From NCBI RefSeq assembly GCF_021155765.1, contig NC_060116.1, positions 3,100,001-3,164,000 on the forward strand: a DNA stretch of 64,000 nt, in the 5' to 3' direction. Under the pieces are notes generated by a model. That model ran no database searches. It was not told the DNA's origin and saw only the letters and a list, made by a program, of their open reading frames with translations. Every line of letters starts with the position of its first letter. The stretch's first letter is position 1. Position numbers and translations under genes: made by a program. Below, piece by piece: positions 1 through 12,416 of this stretch. Source of the stretch: Diprion similis (lineage: Eukaryota; Arthropoda; Insecta; Hymenoptera; Diprionidae).

Positions 1-214
1 TCGCGGTAGGTGTGAAAGCACAACTTCAAATATACACTAAAAAATCTATTGTTACAGGTAGTTATAGACACAACTCGAAGAGTATTGAATGATTGAATAA
101 TGAATACCGGACTTGAATAATCATTGTTTTTTTCATTAAAACCATATTGCCCACATTCTTGTAATGAATCAAATCAATTACCTGAAGGGCTAAATTGTAA
201 ACACATTGTCCATA

Positions 215-2908
215 TTATGCAGGATTGGATGGTAAACCCATTGACCAAGCATCCAATAATTTTTGATCATGAGGACCTGCTCCTAAGCTCATCATCAGTC
301 CGGACAAATCTCCTCTGTGACCCCGGCCTCTCATAGCATGCACTACTTTGGCTATGCTAAAAAAACAAGAAATGAAGTTTCTTCGTAGATGACACTAAGT
401 GAGGCTCCATTATTTGTGATCGCCATACGCATACATACTTTGCCCATTCTTCTTGGAGAGCAACAAAATGTGCTTTCAAAACAGGTTCTCCGAGCTTTTC
501 GTTGTCAAACGACTTTTCTATTTTAACCAATAGTGTGGGTAACTTTGCAGGCAGAGTACCGGCCCACCTGACAATGTACGAGTTTTCATTTGCAATCTTA
601 TGCTCTTTTGGTATGATATCCAATCGACATATGTCGGAACTCAGCAACGGTACTGCCACGGATGTGTCGACCCCTGTGTGTCATATAATTTTAGTCTAAT
701 TTTAAAGGTGGATCTATAAATTAGTACACTCACCAATAAAATTGCACGTGTTTGGATTCATATATTCAGATGCTTGCGTGACAACTCGTCTACATGCTAC
801 TGGAACCAAGTAGCTCAGTCCATACAACAACTCTAGAACTTCTAGTTTTGAACCCCGTACTAAAACTTGAATGCCCGTCAAACTTGCATACAATACTTGT
901 CGGAAATGCTCTTTTCCAAGAATACATCTGATTTCCTTCAAAATGGTTATTGGCGATTTATAAGAAACATCTAAAAACTCTGATGCCACTTTTGTCTCCT
1001 CTAGTGTAAGTTTTGGTATAATGGGTGATTTTGCATTGACCAGGGTAAAGCCTTCATCTACTTCTGGAATATGTAAGCATTTTTCAATTGTAAATTAAAG
1101 GTATAATTGTAAAAAAATTGAAAATAATATTTGTAAATAACTGTTTTTAAAAGCTAGTTATTCCATCTTCTGGGTAAAATTTGCCCTACATATAATTCAA
1201 TAATTTTCGGTGGAGCATTTTACTTGAAAGATGAAAACACCAGGCCTAAGTGATATTATTATAAGATAAATTTGTCACAGGTTATATTAGAAGAGAGATT
1301 CAGCACAAGATTTATCCAGAAATATGGCGACAATGACCCAGAATATCTTTGTAAAAAATTAACAGTAAAAATTTAGAATGTAGGATAGGCATAATATAAT
1401 TCCTTATCTACAATAGTGACAATTTGTTAGGTGAATAGTACTATTGAATTATTTCACATACCTATGTGATGTTCCAAGTCATAGCTCAATTCGTCATCTA
1501 ACAAATTCATTGGTAATATTTCAACAAAATGTCTAGCTCCTGCACTAAGTATCCACACTAACCACATGTGTATCCTAGAAAAAATGACAATACTAATAAA
1601 CACTGACATGTGAAAAAGGATTAAATACAGAAAACATTTACCTTGCAAATACATGCTTTTCATTTGTAATATCTCCAAGTGATCTAGGCTGCTTATTGGA
1701 ATTAGCTTCGGACCCGCTACTAGCGGTTTTTAATCTAGCAGCTCTTTGGGGGCATTCGGCTTCTTCTGTGTTGTACTTTTTCTCCGAAATATCTTGAAGT
1801 TCTCTAATCACTTCTCTCAAGTTATCAACTAAGAATGGCCACATATTCAAGAGAAATTGTTTGTCGCGCATAAACACTATGAAACTGTACCACCTTCTGA
1901 ATCCTCGAGTCTGAGTGAAAAAAAATAAGATTAAATACGTTGTGTGTTATTGTAGTGTCTATGCAACTTGTCAAACAAATTTTTCATATTATACAATTAG
2001 AAGAGATGCAATTTATTCTCATGATAATCACCTGGGCATCTTTCAATGTAAATGTTTGACTCAAAACATGACCTCTATGGTCGTCACCGAAATAGCATAT
2101 GCCTTCTTTTCCTGAGTGTACCTCGCAGCTCAAGCTTCTGAAATTTACAAAAACACGTTAAAAATATGAAAAAAAAGTTTAATTCACTAAGTTCCATACG
2201 CAACTGAAGTAACTGGAATATATGACATCTGCATTCAATGGTTTGCATTTTGTACAAAGCTATCTTAAAACTTTTGTGCATAAATAAGATGCTTGAAATA
2301 AAAGACTAGAAACATAGCAAATATGGTACATGTTTTTCCACACTTTAGTGGGTGTAGGAAACTGTACTAACTACCAAGAAAATGAAAATTTCAGGTCATA
2401 AAACGAACAACAAAAAATTTTGTTGAGTTAGAAAGTTTTGGAAGTAATTCCATCCACTTTTTAAGCTCAGTTCACAAAATGATGTTTACTAACTCAATCC
2501 TTTATCACCCGTCCTCTTAATTGTTCTCAATTGAGCACGATAACTCCGAAATTATTTGAGTTACACTATGGAAAGGAAAGGAATCCAGAACGTATACCTT
2601 ATACATGCATCTTTCAATAGATTTCCTATTTCCTGAGTGAGCGGACATTGAGCAGAGAGAAATGAGGTTCTTGTTTCATGTTCGTTGCTCAAATATTTAA
2701 TATTTCCCAAACTTTTGCAGCCTTCACAGTCTTCTGATTGAGCTTTCCCTTGGGGGCTGTCAGCTTTCTTCAAAACATCCTTAGGCCCGTAGAATTTAAG
2801 CTTTTCTGTACTCTCGTTGTCGAAGCAATTGCGATAAGTTTGTGTTGTGAATACTACTTGAGGCCCGTGCATTTCGCAGAATGTACAGAGCGCAATCACT
2901 GCGTTCAT
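215..2908 (-). CDS. FLCN: Folliculin (FLCN), complete coding region in 7 exons
   Basis: Folliculin forms a complex with FNIP and acts as a GTPase-activating protein for RagC/D at the lysosome, in amino-acid signalling to mTORC1 and TFEB. Exons, 5' to 3' on the minus strand: 2908-2598, 2137-2032, 1910-1642, 1574-1462, 1063-734, 673-439, 356-215. They sum to 1506 bases (501 residues), and all joins are GT-AG and phase-consistent. The N-terminus (MNAVIALCTFCEMHGP) and the CEGCKSL motif match the folliculin start. Exon 2 carries SLSCEV and FGDDHRGHV of the longin domain. Exon 3 carries TRGFRRWYS, whose first Arg aligns with what I take to be the catalytic Arg164 of human FLCN. The C-terminal DENN part ends with LKEEW-type and KLLDAWSMGL motifs. 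It is shorter than the human protein (579 residues), mainly in the linker between longin and DENN. The ATG lies just before the conserved start, so I am sure of it. Confidence 0.95.
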
Positions 2909-4098
2909 TTTCCCCTCGGTAAAAGGATCGTAGGCAACAATCCTTCGGCACGAGATTTATATTTTTTTTTCTTTTTCTTTGGTAATTTTGACATTACCTA
3001 GAATTTAAGGTAATTTTTTAACGATGATATATATCTGCTAAGATAATATTCTAATGGTATAATTTATACGAATATGAATGTATGTACTTCTAGATTAAGT
3101 CAATATACGCTCTTCTATACATAAGTAGGTATAGAACAAACACCAAAGGAATTTGACATATTTACGACTTGGACAAATGAGAAAAGAATCTATCACAAGT
3201 TAAAAGCAAAAGCTACTTTTGTACATGAATATTCTGACGGCTAATAATTTTTTTAAAAGTGAAACCTGGTTGCCATATAGTTGATAAATACGTATTACTG
3301 TAAATAGAATACATTTGATGGTGACATAACCTAAAGATCATGTACATTTCAAAAAAGTTCGCTAACCGGCAGCGGTTAACGCGATGTAGTAAAGCTACTA
3401 ATTACTTGCCTTTTCACTAATAATTATGTGCGAGCGAATAATTATTTCGCAGTCATTTCCCGGAATACAATATAAATAACAGCCAGACAGAAGCACATGA
3501 CATTTTGAGATAAGATCGAATACTGCCTTATCAAACGAATAAATTTCTTGTCTAGTTTCGTACAGTCTATTGTTATACTGCACAATATCGTTAATGTAGA
3601 CTACTTCACAGTCGGTACAACATATGAATGAGATTTATAACGAATGCGTTGACTGAATTTTCAGTAAACGATTGTCTCGAAACGCCTGACTATAGGCAAC
3701 TAGTTTTTAGAATTGATAATTGTCAAATTTTTGAATTTACGTTGTCACATGTCCTAGAAAGACTGACCATTGGAATAAGACGCACATTATTTATAAATTC
3801 TGACTATAAATCAGAAAAGACATCTTTTATGATTAATGCGTTTCGTCAAAAGGATTAGTCATTTTTCATATACATATAGAAGTTCTTAAAATCAACTTCT
3901 TCATAAAAAATCCAAAGTATACAAAAGTTTTATTTTACATTTATCAGACATAGGTATAGAGATCAGTCGGCATATCCGTCTATAATAGTATGTACATACG
4001 TACATACGCCAATGTATATTTAAATCTAACCAGGTGAAATACGTCGTACTTCACTTCGTATGCAAAAAATATCCAATGATGATAAATTTCTTGATAAG
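2909..4098. other. Intergenic region between FLCN start and TKFC end
   Basis: About 1.2 kb of AT-rich sequence. It must hold the FLCN promoter (right after 2908) and the 3' UTR of TKFC. A poly-pyrimidine run follows the FLCN start at about 2961-2975. I see no clear TATA box. Open frames here (for example 3628-3858 +) have no recognisable similarity and I do not call them genes. Confidence 0.5.
3929..3934 (-). terminator. Poly(A) signal of TKFC (AATAAA on the minus strand)
   Basis: A perfect AATAAA reads on the minus strand about 165 bases after the TKFC stop codon, followed by a T-rich stretch. This is the nearest consensus signal downstream of the gene, so it probably sets the mRNA 3' end. 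Confidence 0.5.
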
Positions 4099-7000
4099 TC
4101 AATAGAGATGTTTATCCTCACATTGGCATGACATTTTTAATTTAACACCTTCGTATGCAGCTCTCATCCAAATTCCAACTGCATGTGCTCCTGGATCCGG
4201 ATATTCAAATCGCTTAAATTAGATGGATACACAGAATTAGAAACAGGCTGATTAAAGAAATTAAAGACAAGTTAAAATAACAATGATGAAATGCGTCCGC
4301 AAGTATATCATCCAATACAATGCACGAGCAGAGCTAAGAATGCGAAAAATGGGAAAATTTACCTTGCATTTCATCAGACTAGCTCTACCCACAGCTGCCG
4401 GCATTTTAATAGTTTCAATAGCTTTAGATTCTGCTGCTTTTACAGCATTTCCAAAGGCCCTGATAGGATGTAAGTTTAACGTCAATGCCTCCGCAAGATG
4501 ATCTTGGGCTGCAAGCAGTGGATCAAGCATTGTTCTGTCTCCAGCAGCTGCCTGACCATATTCTGCTATTGCTTTATTACCCGCTGCAAGCGCATTGAGC
4601 CACATGCAAGCATCAACTGGTTCTCTTTGGGATCTTTTTGCAAACTCCTGTAATAAATACTAACTGTCAAAATTGTTAGCATTTCTATTATAATTTGATA
4701 TTCAATTCATACGTCTTACTATTATTTATCCACTTGTTTAAGGCAACTAATATTATATATGGGCCTACCCAATCAGTTATACATTGTAGTAGTTTAAAAA
4801 CTGCATATAAAGGTAGAAAAAGCACATGCCTTAGCACCTGCATCAAAAAACAGTGAATACAGCCCGCCCATAATTCCACCCATCACTCGCTCGATGATAT
4901 AACTGATTTGCCTGAGTGTAACAAATGGTCTCGAACCGGAAATTTGTTTTTCCTGGAACAGCAGGAATATAATAAGGTACATGCATGGCAGTATAGACTG
5001 AGAGTCTGTAAATTCAAGTACTATATAAATGGAGGTACTTTGATTGCTGCTTTTACGGCACTAGTGCCCTGTGCAATAGATGTACCACAATCTCCATCTC
5101 CCGAATCTTCATCCATGATATTTAGCTGCTTGGAGCAGCTAGTTAATGCATCGCATGCAAACGTTAGTATCATAAGAAAGACTTGAGCTGTACGTTCATC
5201 GAGTACAGGACCACAAGCTTCAATTTCCGGTATATCACCTCCACAGACAACCTAATACAGTAAAATTATTTAGTGTCGCCAATAACAAATTCAATTACGT
5301 GCTTTACATGTATATATGCAAAACCCTAGATTTAGTATTGAACTCAATTTGATGGCTAAGTAGTTGTTACATATACATATATTTGTACAGTTAATACTAA
5401 CACCAAGTCTTGATATCTTAGAGCCTTGTTCGAGTGACATTACCTCCACATTAGTACGTAAGCCATTCTGTAAATACAAAAATAAAATCTCAGTTAAGTT
5501 GAACGATATAAATTATACCGAAATATATTAAAATACAACAACTATATACCCAGTTTAATACTTTGGGCCAAGCTGGAACAGCTGTCGGAGTGTCGAGATA
5601 TTTGATGAGTCTTGTATCTGATGACAGTTTCAGCACTGACAATTGGAAGCCACTGGTGTCCAAAGAAGTCATGAGGGTTCCAACGTAAATTCTTTCAACA
5701 CATAAGCCACGAGAGGTCAACTGTTGTATGACTTCCATTGTAAATACACCTAATTCTATTTGACTTGACCCTTTTTGAATGATGAAACAATAACGTGAGA
5801 ATAATAGGGGCTGAATTTTCGAGGTGGGTAAATGTGCTAGTGGACGAGCACTTGTTTAATTTTTTTTCGTTTTATATGCTCCTGTTAGAATTTTCTTACC
5901 TCCGAGATTGTTAATAATTACAGCAACCTTATTTTCAGCCGTTTTGGAATCATCAGGCTCAGTAAATTTCAAACTTGCTTCCGCTGTTACATCTGTCATA
6001 ATATCTATCAACTGACAAACAATGTCTTTAGCAGTTGTAAAGTCAACTCGTTTTGCTCCAGGTTCGCCATGGATCCCAAAGCCTGTGGAAATTCACTGTA
6101 AATTTAATTTGAATATAACTGCTGACGCAGCATTACATCGCCAAGAGTACCTTTAATAAGCTCTGATTTATTGTTTGACAAATTTTTGAACTGGACTTGA
6201 TGAAAGAGATGGCAATGATTAATTGTTCACCAAACGCACCGATCTCTATCTGTTCTGTACTTGGATTTCCAGTACATGCACAAATGCCAGCTGGTGGTGG
6301 GATCCTAGTGCAAATGCCGATGGTAGCAAGTTCGCCCGACGTTATAATTTTGTTACAAACTGCCCAAATCTCTCCTAACTTTCTGCCTTCCTCAGCCATG
6401 GCTCCTGCAATCTTGTGAATGAACAAAGTAGCAGCTAAGCCTCGACGCCCAGCTGTTTTTTCAAATGATTTTAAACAGGTATCATCTCCAATAGTGAGCA
6501 TCGAAACGACTATGCCTTCATTCTGCGCTCTTGACTTAGCAAGTCCAAAGTTGATGCGGTAGCCGGTGTAATTTTGAATGATGATCAGTACCCCTGAAAT
6601 AAAATAAATTCAAGCATTAACTCTTATACTGTCTGTTTTTCCTCCTTCCAAGCGAGAATACTTGTTTACGCTGATTTAGTATTGCAAGTCGCACTCATTT
6701 ACGGCATGGCAGAATTTACTGAAACTCGTTCCTTTAGTCTGGACTTCAAGAACAGTAAATTTTATAAAAAATAATGAAGAGAACAATATTCTTCAATGAT
6801 ATGCAATTTATGTAAATAGTTCAAGTAAAAAACTGACTATGTCTGGTTGTGTCTTCTTAGATGTTTTAGGATATCACAGTATATTCACTTTTTTAACCCT
6901 TTGTGTGCACAGTGATATGAATTTGTACCAACTGTTTGAAAACAGGTGAGTACTCCAAGGGTTAATCATCTATGTCAAATATTTCCGACAATTCCACACC

Positions 7001-7806
7001 GTTACAAAATACAGGGTTTGCCCTTGACAGTGTTTACTTTTGTTGAATAATTGGTGACCATATAAACTCAATTTTATGGATATACTTAATGCCTTTCAGA
7101 TATCGCTAACTTTGTTCCTGGTCAATATTTTCATATAAGAGATGCAATAGGAAGTTAGTGTAATTGGTGCAATGAAACTAGAAATTGTTGAATTTTTATT
7201 TGGTAATGTAATCTGTAAGTATGGAAGGGAGGCTCACCTGGTGAATGATTGGTGCCTAATTGTTGAATGACTTTTAATATCGATTTGGTGGGAGGTGCTG
7301 AAAATATATCGCCCACAACGACGCCAGTCAGCATTCCTGGTCCAACAAAACCGGCATGTGTCGGCTCATTGCCCGCTCCTCCACCAGACATTAATTTTAC
7401 CTGTTACATTATTAGGAATCCAATTGTGGTAGTCCCTTAAATAAATCACGCCTGCTGTATTCAATATTCTCTTATATGTCAGATTTTTTTTCTAACATGT
7501 TGAACGTCTGGTGACGTTTACTAACTGTAATGCTATGTGACTTATCGATTTATTGCCATTTCCAGTAGGCGCATTAGATGCGTAGCTAACCACCAATTAA
7601 AACAGTCATCAAAGTTAATTTAAGCTTACCTTCCCAGGCATTTCAGCATAGTCTCTTCGTAGAATTGCTCTGTATTCTTCGAGAACTGTAGTCCCAGGAT
7701 GTGTCAGGGCAAAACCTAGCAAGTATTCGTCTACAGCAGTTTTGGGATCGTTCCAAAGCCTCTGAGATCTCGTTATACCGATGGGACCTCTATTCTTGCA
7801 GGACAT
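4099..7806 (-). CDS. TKFC: Triokinase/FMN cyclase homologue (dihydroxyacetone kinase family), with altered active-site residues
   Basis: Family members phosphorylate dihydroxyacetone or glyceraldehyde with ATP, and can cyclise FAD to FMN plus cyclic FMN. Exons: 7806-7630, 7400-7238, 6593-6240, 6082-5900, 5749-5550, 5467-5444, 5251-5039, 4952-4830, 4647-4363, 4212-4099. The sum is 1836 bases (611 residues), in frame throughout. The DhaK domain spans about residues 20-335 and DhaL about 385-605. Kept: the covalent substrate-binding His (GFGIHGEPG, His236), the Mg-binding Asp cluster (DEDSGDGDCG, Asp414/419/421) and GDRTMLD. Changed: the GHEP motif reads GNEP (Asn70), NYTGD reads NYTGY (Tyr125), and the DhaL loop MGGSSGALY reads MGGIMGGLY. 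Exon 6 is only 24 bases. Intron 8 is best read as GC-AG. The protein may be a low-activity or repurposed paralogue; activity is not shown. Confidence 0.9.
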
Positions 7807-9008
7807 GTCGAAGCGTTTCCGTATTCAAAATATTTAACTATAATCTGCAGGAGCTAGATGTATTCAAAACTGATAAAATGTTGAGAGGTTAGCTGTCAGT
7901 TAGATATTAGGTTAGGTTGGAATGTATCAAAATTATTTGTAGACCAATTCGAAAACTGTGTTCTACATTTTCTGCTTAGACAGAAGTTTTTTTTTTCCTT
8001 ATTCTAGATTGGATTCAACGTGACTTCATACGCAGGAAAAACTTTTGAGGCATATGATATTTGGCAACGGGAAATTTTAAGAATATTTTTGTTCATTTTA
8101 ACACGTGCTTTTTACCGAACTAATCAGGCTGATGGCTTTGTTACTATGGAAATACGTGAAATCCATCGCATGGAGTATTGTTTTGTCATTACTCAATCTT
8201 CTCGTCGAAGGAATCCTCAAATTTTTTAACAATTTTTTAAGTTGATAAAAATGTCTTGGACTTCAGTCGTAGATGACCTCTAAATTTTTACTTTACAACG
8301 TTTTTTAAACGATAACTTAATAATTCATTGACTTAGCCCCGGCAAATAGCAATTAGTTTACATACATAATAATGTACCTGCCGTTACATTTTACTGGCTG
8401 CTAATATCTCAAGTTTGACCGCGTCTTCTACCCGCGGACATAATACTCCCCGATTCTGAGGATAAGCGTCGTTTATGCAATCGTCAGTGCAGCCCGATGC
8501 CATCACCTTATATCGTCTATAGCACCATGCACCACCGGAAACAAATGAAATGTCCAATTCTGTTTTTATCATAATTTCGGTCATTTTGTCCAATCAAATA
8601 ATCCCTAAAACTGTTGACCAAAGCTAAAAGACTAAAAAATATACTTATGCATGAATAAATTACGATTAAAAATAACTATAAATCACTTTATATCATACAG
8701 GTACAGAGAATAAGCCAAAACCACCTATATGTATTTTAAATTTAATGTACATATTTTTTTATGCTCAAATAATAATGGCTATATATATATATGGTATCAT
8801 TCTTATGTCTTGCGATGATGTATAATAATCTTTCTCCAAGCAATATATAATAATAGCCTACAAATGATTTATAATACACTTACATGACCTACCCATGTGA
8901 GTAAACGGTAACAGTAGAAGTACATTTTCAAAACGGTAGCAAGGTATCATGTCTCATATCGTATCACCTAATTAAACTAATTATTATTATTACTACATTG
9001 ATGATACT
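7807..9008. other. Upstream region of TKFC; no supported gene
   Basis: AT-rich spacer between the TKFC start and the V-ATPase D 3' region. It must hold the TKFC promoter just above 7806. A minus-strand frame at 8384-8593 encodes 69 residues with five cysteines. It has no signal peptide and no family I recognise, and I do not call it. Short TA runs lie near 8780-8791. Confidence 0.4.
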
Positions 9009-9014
9009 TTTATT
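9009..9014 (-). terminator. Candidate poly(A) signal for V-ATPase D
   Basis: AATAAA on the minus strand, about 690 bases below the V-ATPase D stop. I see no closer perfect signal. If it is used, the frame at 9063-9455 lies inside the 3' UTR. Confidence 0.3.
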
Positions 9015-9062
9015 AATTCTGATCAGAAACCACTGTTTGATGTACTGAACATCCTAGTAGAT

Positions 9063-9455
9063 TTATGAGTGCTGAAATATATAACATATGTATTGGCAAA
9101 ATTGGTAGGTACGTATTCCGTTGCAATTTTTTCCACGTAAACCTTGTGTGCCATCAAGTACATCACAAACTAAGAGTATTAGCATCATTGCTAATGCTTT
9201 TCTTGAAGTTTTTACCACATATAAATTATTGCAAACTGGCTGGGCGGCTGTCGACTGTGCTGAAGAGTCCGTGAAAAAGGAAGCTAGGGAGCTATTCGCT
9301 TCCTTGATTAGAGACTCTTGAATAGAAACATTTTTGCACGCATTATCAAAATGCCGTTGGCTAAGAGCAACGAAGTAAAAATGAAAGACAAAAAGAAAGA
9401 GTATCAATACGGTACAAAAAAAAATTATTTTTGCCCTACATTTACGTATTATCAA
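9063..9455 (-). CDS. Unassigned 130-residue open frame with membrane anchor, downstream of V-ATPase D
   Basis: I do not recognise this frame. It predicts a basic N-terminus, then a strong hydrophobic segment (about residues 10-30, rich in I, L and F), a polar Ser/Ala-rich stretch, a second hydrophobic stretch (about 88-98) and a Cys-containing tail. That pattern would suit a small membrane protein. It starts about 250 bases after the V-ATPase D stop on the same strand and could simply lie in that gene's 3' UTR. The opposite strand is also open over part of it (9121-9321), so chance is a real alternative. Confidence 0.2.
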   Translation of the reverse strand: MIIRKCRAKIIFFCTVLILFLFVFHFYFVALSQRHFDNACKNVSIQESLIKEANSSLASFFTDSSAQSTAAQPVCNNLYVVKTSRKALAMMLILLVCDVLDGTQGLRGKNCNGIRTYQFCQYICYIFQHS

Positions 9456-9702
9456 CAGTTTCGGTGTCGATCGATAGTAACGTCGTAATACAGAGATATT
9501 TTTCTTTTTTTCCTTAATTTTTCTTCATCTCGACTCTCAAGTATTGTCTGATCATTATGAAACTTTTCTAACATTTTCATCTCAATTTTTAACTTTTTTG
9601 GAGCTCATCGCGCAGATTATACAATACGTAATGATCTCTTCATTCACACTGCATATTCTGCGTCATGTACTTCGCAATTTCCCAGAAACTGATTCACACT
9701 TT

Positions 9703-11622
9703 TTAGAAAAGTAAATCTTCGTCACCCTCATCCAGCATGTTAGCTGCATCTACGTGTTTTCCAGCTTCAATATTCGCTAATCGCTGAGCCTCGGTCTGTA
9801 AAAAATAAAAAATACATCGGTAATATTATAATCTTATGTTATACAATATCTGATCTAAGAAAATTTATGCCAGATATATATCGTACTGAAGGATCTGTAA
9901 TAGCAGGAAAGATTAGAGCTCAGTTGAAATGAAAAACATCGCTTATAGAAAATCAGCGGAACAAAAGAATTTGAAGGCCTCCAGACCTGGAGTCAAACTT
10001 CAACTAAAATCCGAGTTATGGTGACGAGTAGTAAATAACATATTGGAATAAAATTGGAATAATTTGTTGGCGTTAGCTACATCATAATTTGTGAATGTAG
10101 ACTACATTTTTAAGTTAGATATATATTACCTTAGCTTTGGCAATCTTCTTTTTATCCTGAATTTTCTTCAGCCTGTAAAACTCTTCTCTTTCCAGCTCGT
10201 CTAATTCCGAAATAATGTATGCCAGAGTGCGTTCGATTCTAGGGATAATGACATGCTCGATGGCATTAACACGACGATTTGTGATTTTGATGACTTCATC
10301 CAGAGTGACGAAACTCGTCTGCAATGAAGCTAATTCGACAAGCAGTTTCACTGCCCTCTGATAGTTCTTTTTCAATTTGGCCAACTGTTGACCTCCCCTA
10401 GCTAATCCAGCTAGCTCATATGTGTCTGTACCATCCTGGTAGGATTCGAAAACTGGAAGATTAACACCGGCGACGTTGTCCTTCTTTGAGCGAATTTTGA
10501 TCTGTGCCTTAGTCACATTCTGAAGTACAACTTGGTTGAAATCACCAGTCGCAAATTTAGCCTCTGCTAATGAAAATGCTGCTTCTTTCATGACCTCACC
10601 CATCAGAGTTTTTGTCTATACACACGAAAAAAAGTCCAGATTAATCTTGGCGTTAGACTCAATATAAATTGTATACATTATATCAGTTTTTTGTACACTC
10701 TTTGAATTTTAATTATTGATAGGTAGATTGTTGAGTGTAAATATTGCAAAAGTAAAAATTCACCTCAATGATTTTGCCCAAAATCATTCTGAATCTCATC
10801 TGTAAGGCATCAGCTTTCTTCTTGAGTAATCCATGTCCCTTCTGCGCTCCAGCCAGACGAGACTTCATCAACATCTGGGCACTGTAAGTAATGCAAAGAA
10901 ATTAGCTGTGCTCAATTAACTATGACGCCCTTGCTTTACAAATTCAACAAGAAGTTAAAATCAGGTTAAACTTATGTAGTGATGAAGTGATGAAAAGAAT
11001 CAGAATCGATTTGCGGACAAATATCAAGCTCACCGATGATTTCTTCTCCGCAATTCATCGACAATATCGAATTGCGTCCTTGGTATGAATGATAATCGAC
11101 TAAGATGCATCCTGTGAATTCTCATCAAATTCTAAACTTTGAAGTGTTAATTACTTGACGCAAATTGTGCGGGTAAAGGAATTCAAAAAATTGATCTCGA
11201 TCTTTGTTAGGAGACCATTATATTCGCAGGCAAAGAAACTATTCGAAAGAGTCGAAAAACTTTGTAAAGAATTTTATTGGTTTGGAGTTGAAAGTTCATT
11301 GACAATTCGGATTTTTTGAAAAATCGAAAATGCATAATTCTTAGTGAAACGAATATTACAATCACGAAAATACCGGAGATGTACTAGTTTGAATATTCTG
11401 AAACTATTGATATCGTTATAGCAGTTCTGTTATTTGTAGAGGGGTTACACCCACTTTTTCAGCACGGCAAATACACGACACCTAGTCATGTGAATACATT
11501 TTTAACAAGATTATGATATGCGTTGTGAGTATTTGAAAGTGTAAGCTGTTAATCGTGACGTTAGTTAATCAGAATACTCACCCCCTAGAAGGGAAAATCG
11601 GTAGCCTATCCTTTCCAGACAT
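9703..11622 (-). CDS. ATP6V1D: V-type proton ATPase subunit D (V1 central rotor)
   Basis: Subunit D is the long coiled-coil shaft of the V1 rotor, coupling ATP hydrolysis to proton pumping into lysosomes and other acidic organelles. Exons: 11622-11582, 10881-10764, 10615-10130, 9795-9703. The sum is 738 bases (245 residues), close to the 246-247 usual in animals, and all joins are GT-AG and in phase. The N-terminus reads [16 protein letters not shown] and is followed by [19 protein letters not shown], as in all known D subunits. The large third exon starts with [20 protein letters not shown]. Charged heptads at both ends form the antiparallel coiled coil. The C-terminus ends DEDLLF, as in metazoan homologues. 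The first exon is only 41 coding bases and the 701-base first intron probably holds regulatory sequence. Confidence 0.97.
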
Positions 11623-12416
11623 ATTTCTTTCGGTCAGCGAGCAGACAGGAATGAGTTAAATCAGCTGACATGTGGAAACGGACCGTTCCTTGCTCGGCTG
11701 CGCAACCGGAAGTGCGGCTCGCGCCGCTTGATTCAATTGCTACATGCCGATTAGGCGCGCAACTATTTCTTTCGATTGGCAAAAATTGTCGCAACTCGTA
11801 TACCGAACTGAGAAAACTTATAACTGCCTGAACTGCATAACGTTTAATTTACGATCCGTATGTATCGTCGTTTTTTTTTTTTGGAGAGGTATGGATCGAT
11901 CCGCAGGGTTTTGAAAATCAAAGTAAAGTTTCTGTGTAATGTTGCTGTCAATATGAATATTTATGTTGCACGAAAATCATTGCATACGTTATGTTTCATA
12001 TTATTTCCTGAAATATCACCGAGTGTGCCAATTGTACCAGAGAACGTATGTACCAACGACGCAACTGTTTTACCGACGGAACGGTCATGTCTGCCGTCTA
12101 CTTGCTGACTTACAATTATCAATAACACAATTATCTAAAGTCCTAGGGATGCATTCCGATGAAATAAAATTTTCATTGCAGATCGTCGATATTATCAGAG
12201 ATTATTTAAGTGATTCCGCGGTATTGAATTGAACCGTATAGATAATTATCTTTTTCAATGAATAGATTCTTCATCAGCGCGCAAATATAATGATTGTTCA
12301 GTTTTCAAAAATGGTCAGAAAATTAAAAGAACGTTTATTAATGCAAGATCAGGAAAAATTTTTTTGCATGACAGAATTGCAGTTTACATGGAGATAATAG
12401 GAATCAACGCCTCATG

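Noticed and set aside
357-440. Apparent novel FLCN C-terminus ending KKLHFLFF
   Set aside because: The frame runs past the donor at 439/438 into the intron. Splicing to 356-215 gives the family C-terminus (KLLDAWSMGL).
3628-3858. 76-codon plus-strand frame between FLCN and TKFC
   Set aside because: No recognisable family, AT-driven codon use, and part of it would overlap the TKFC 3' flank. Not supported.
6133-6240. Apparent loss of the catalytic histidine in TKFC (frame reads EIGAFGE instead of a GIHGE motif)
   Set aside because: This is read-through into the intron. With the correct donor after 6240, the next exon (6082-5900) supplies GFGIHGEPG, so the histidine is present.
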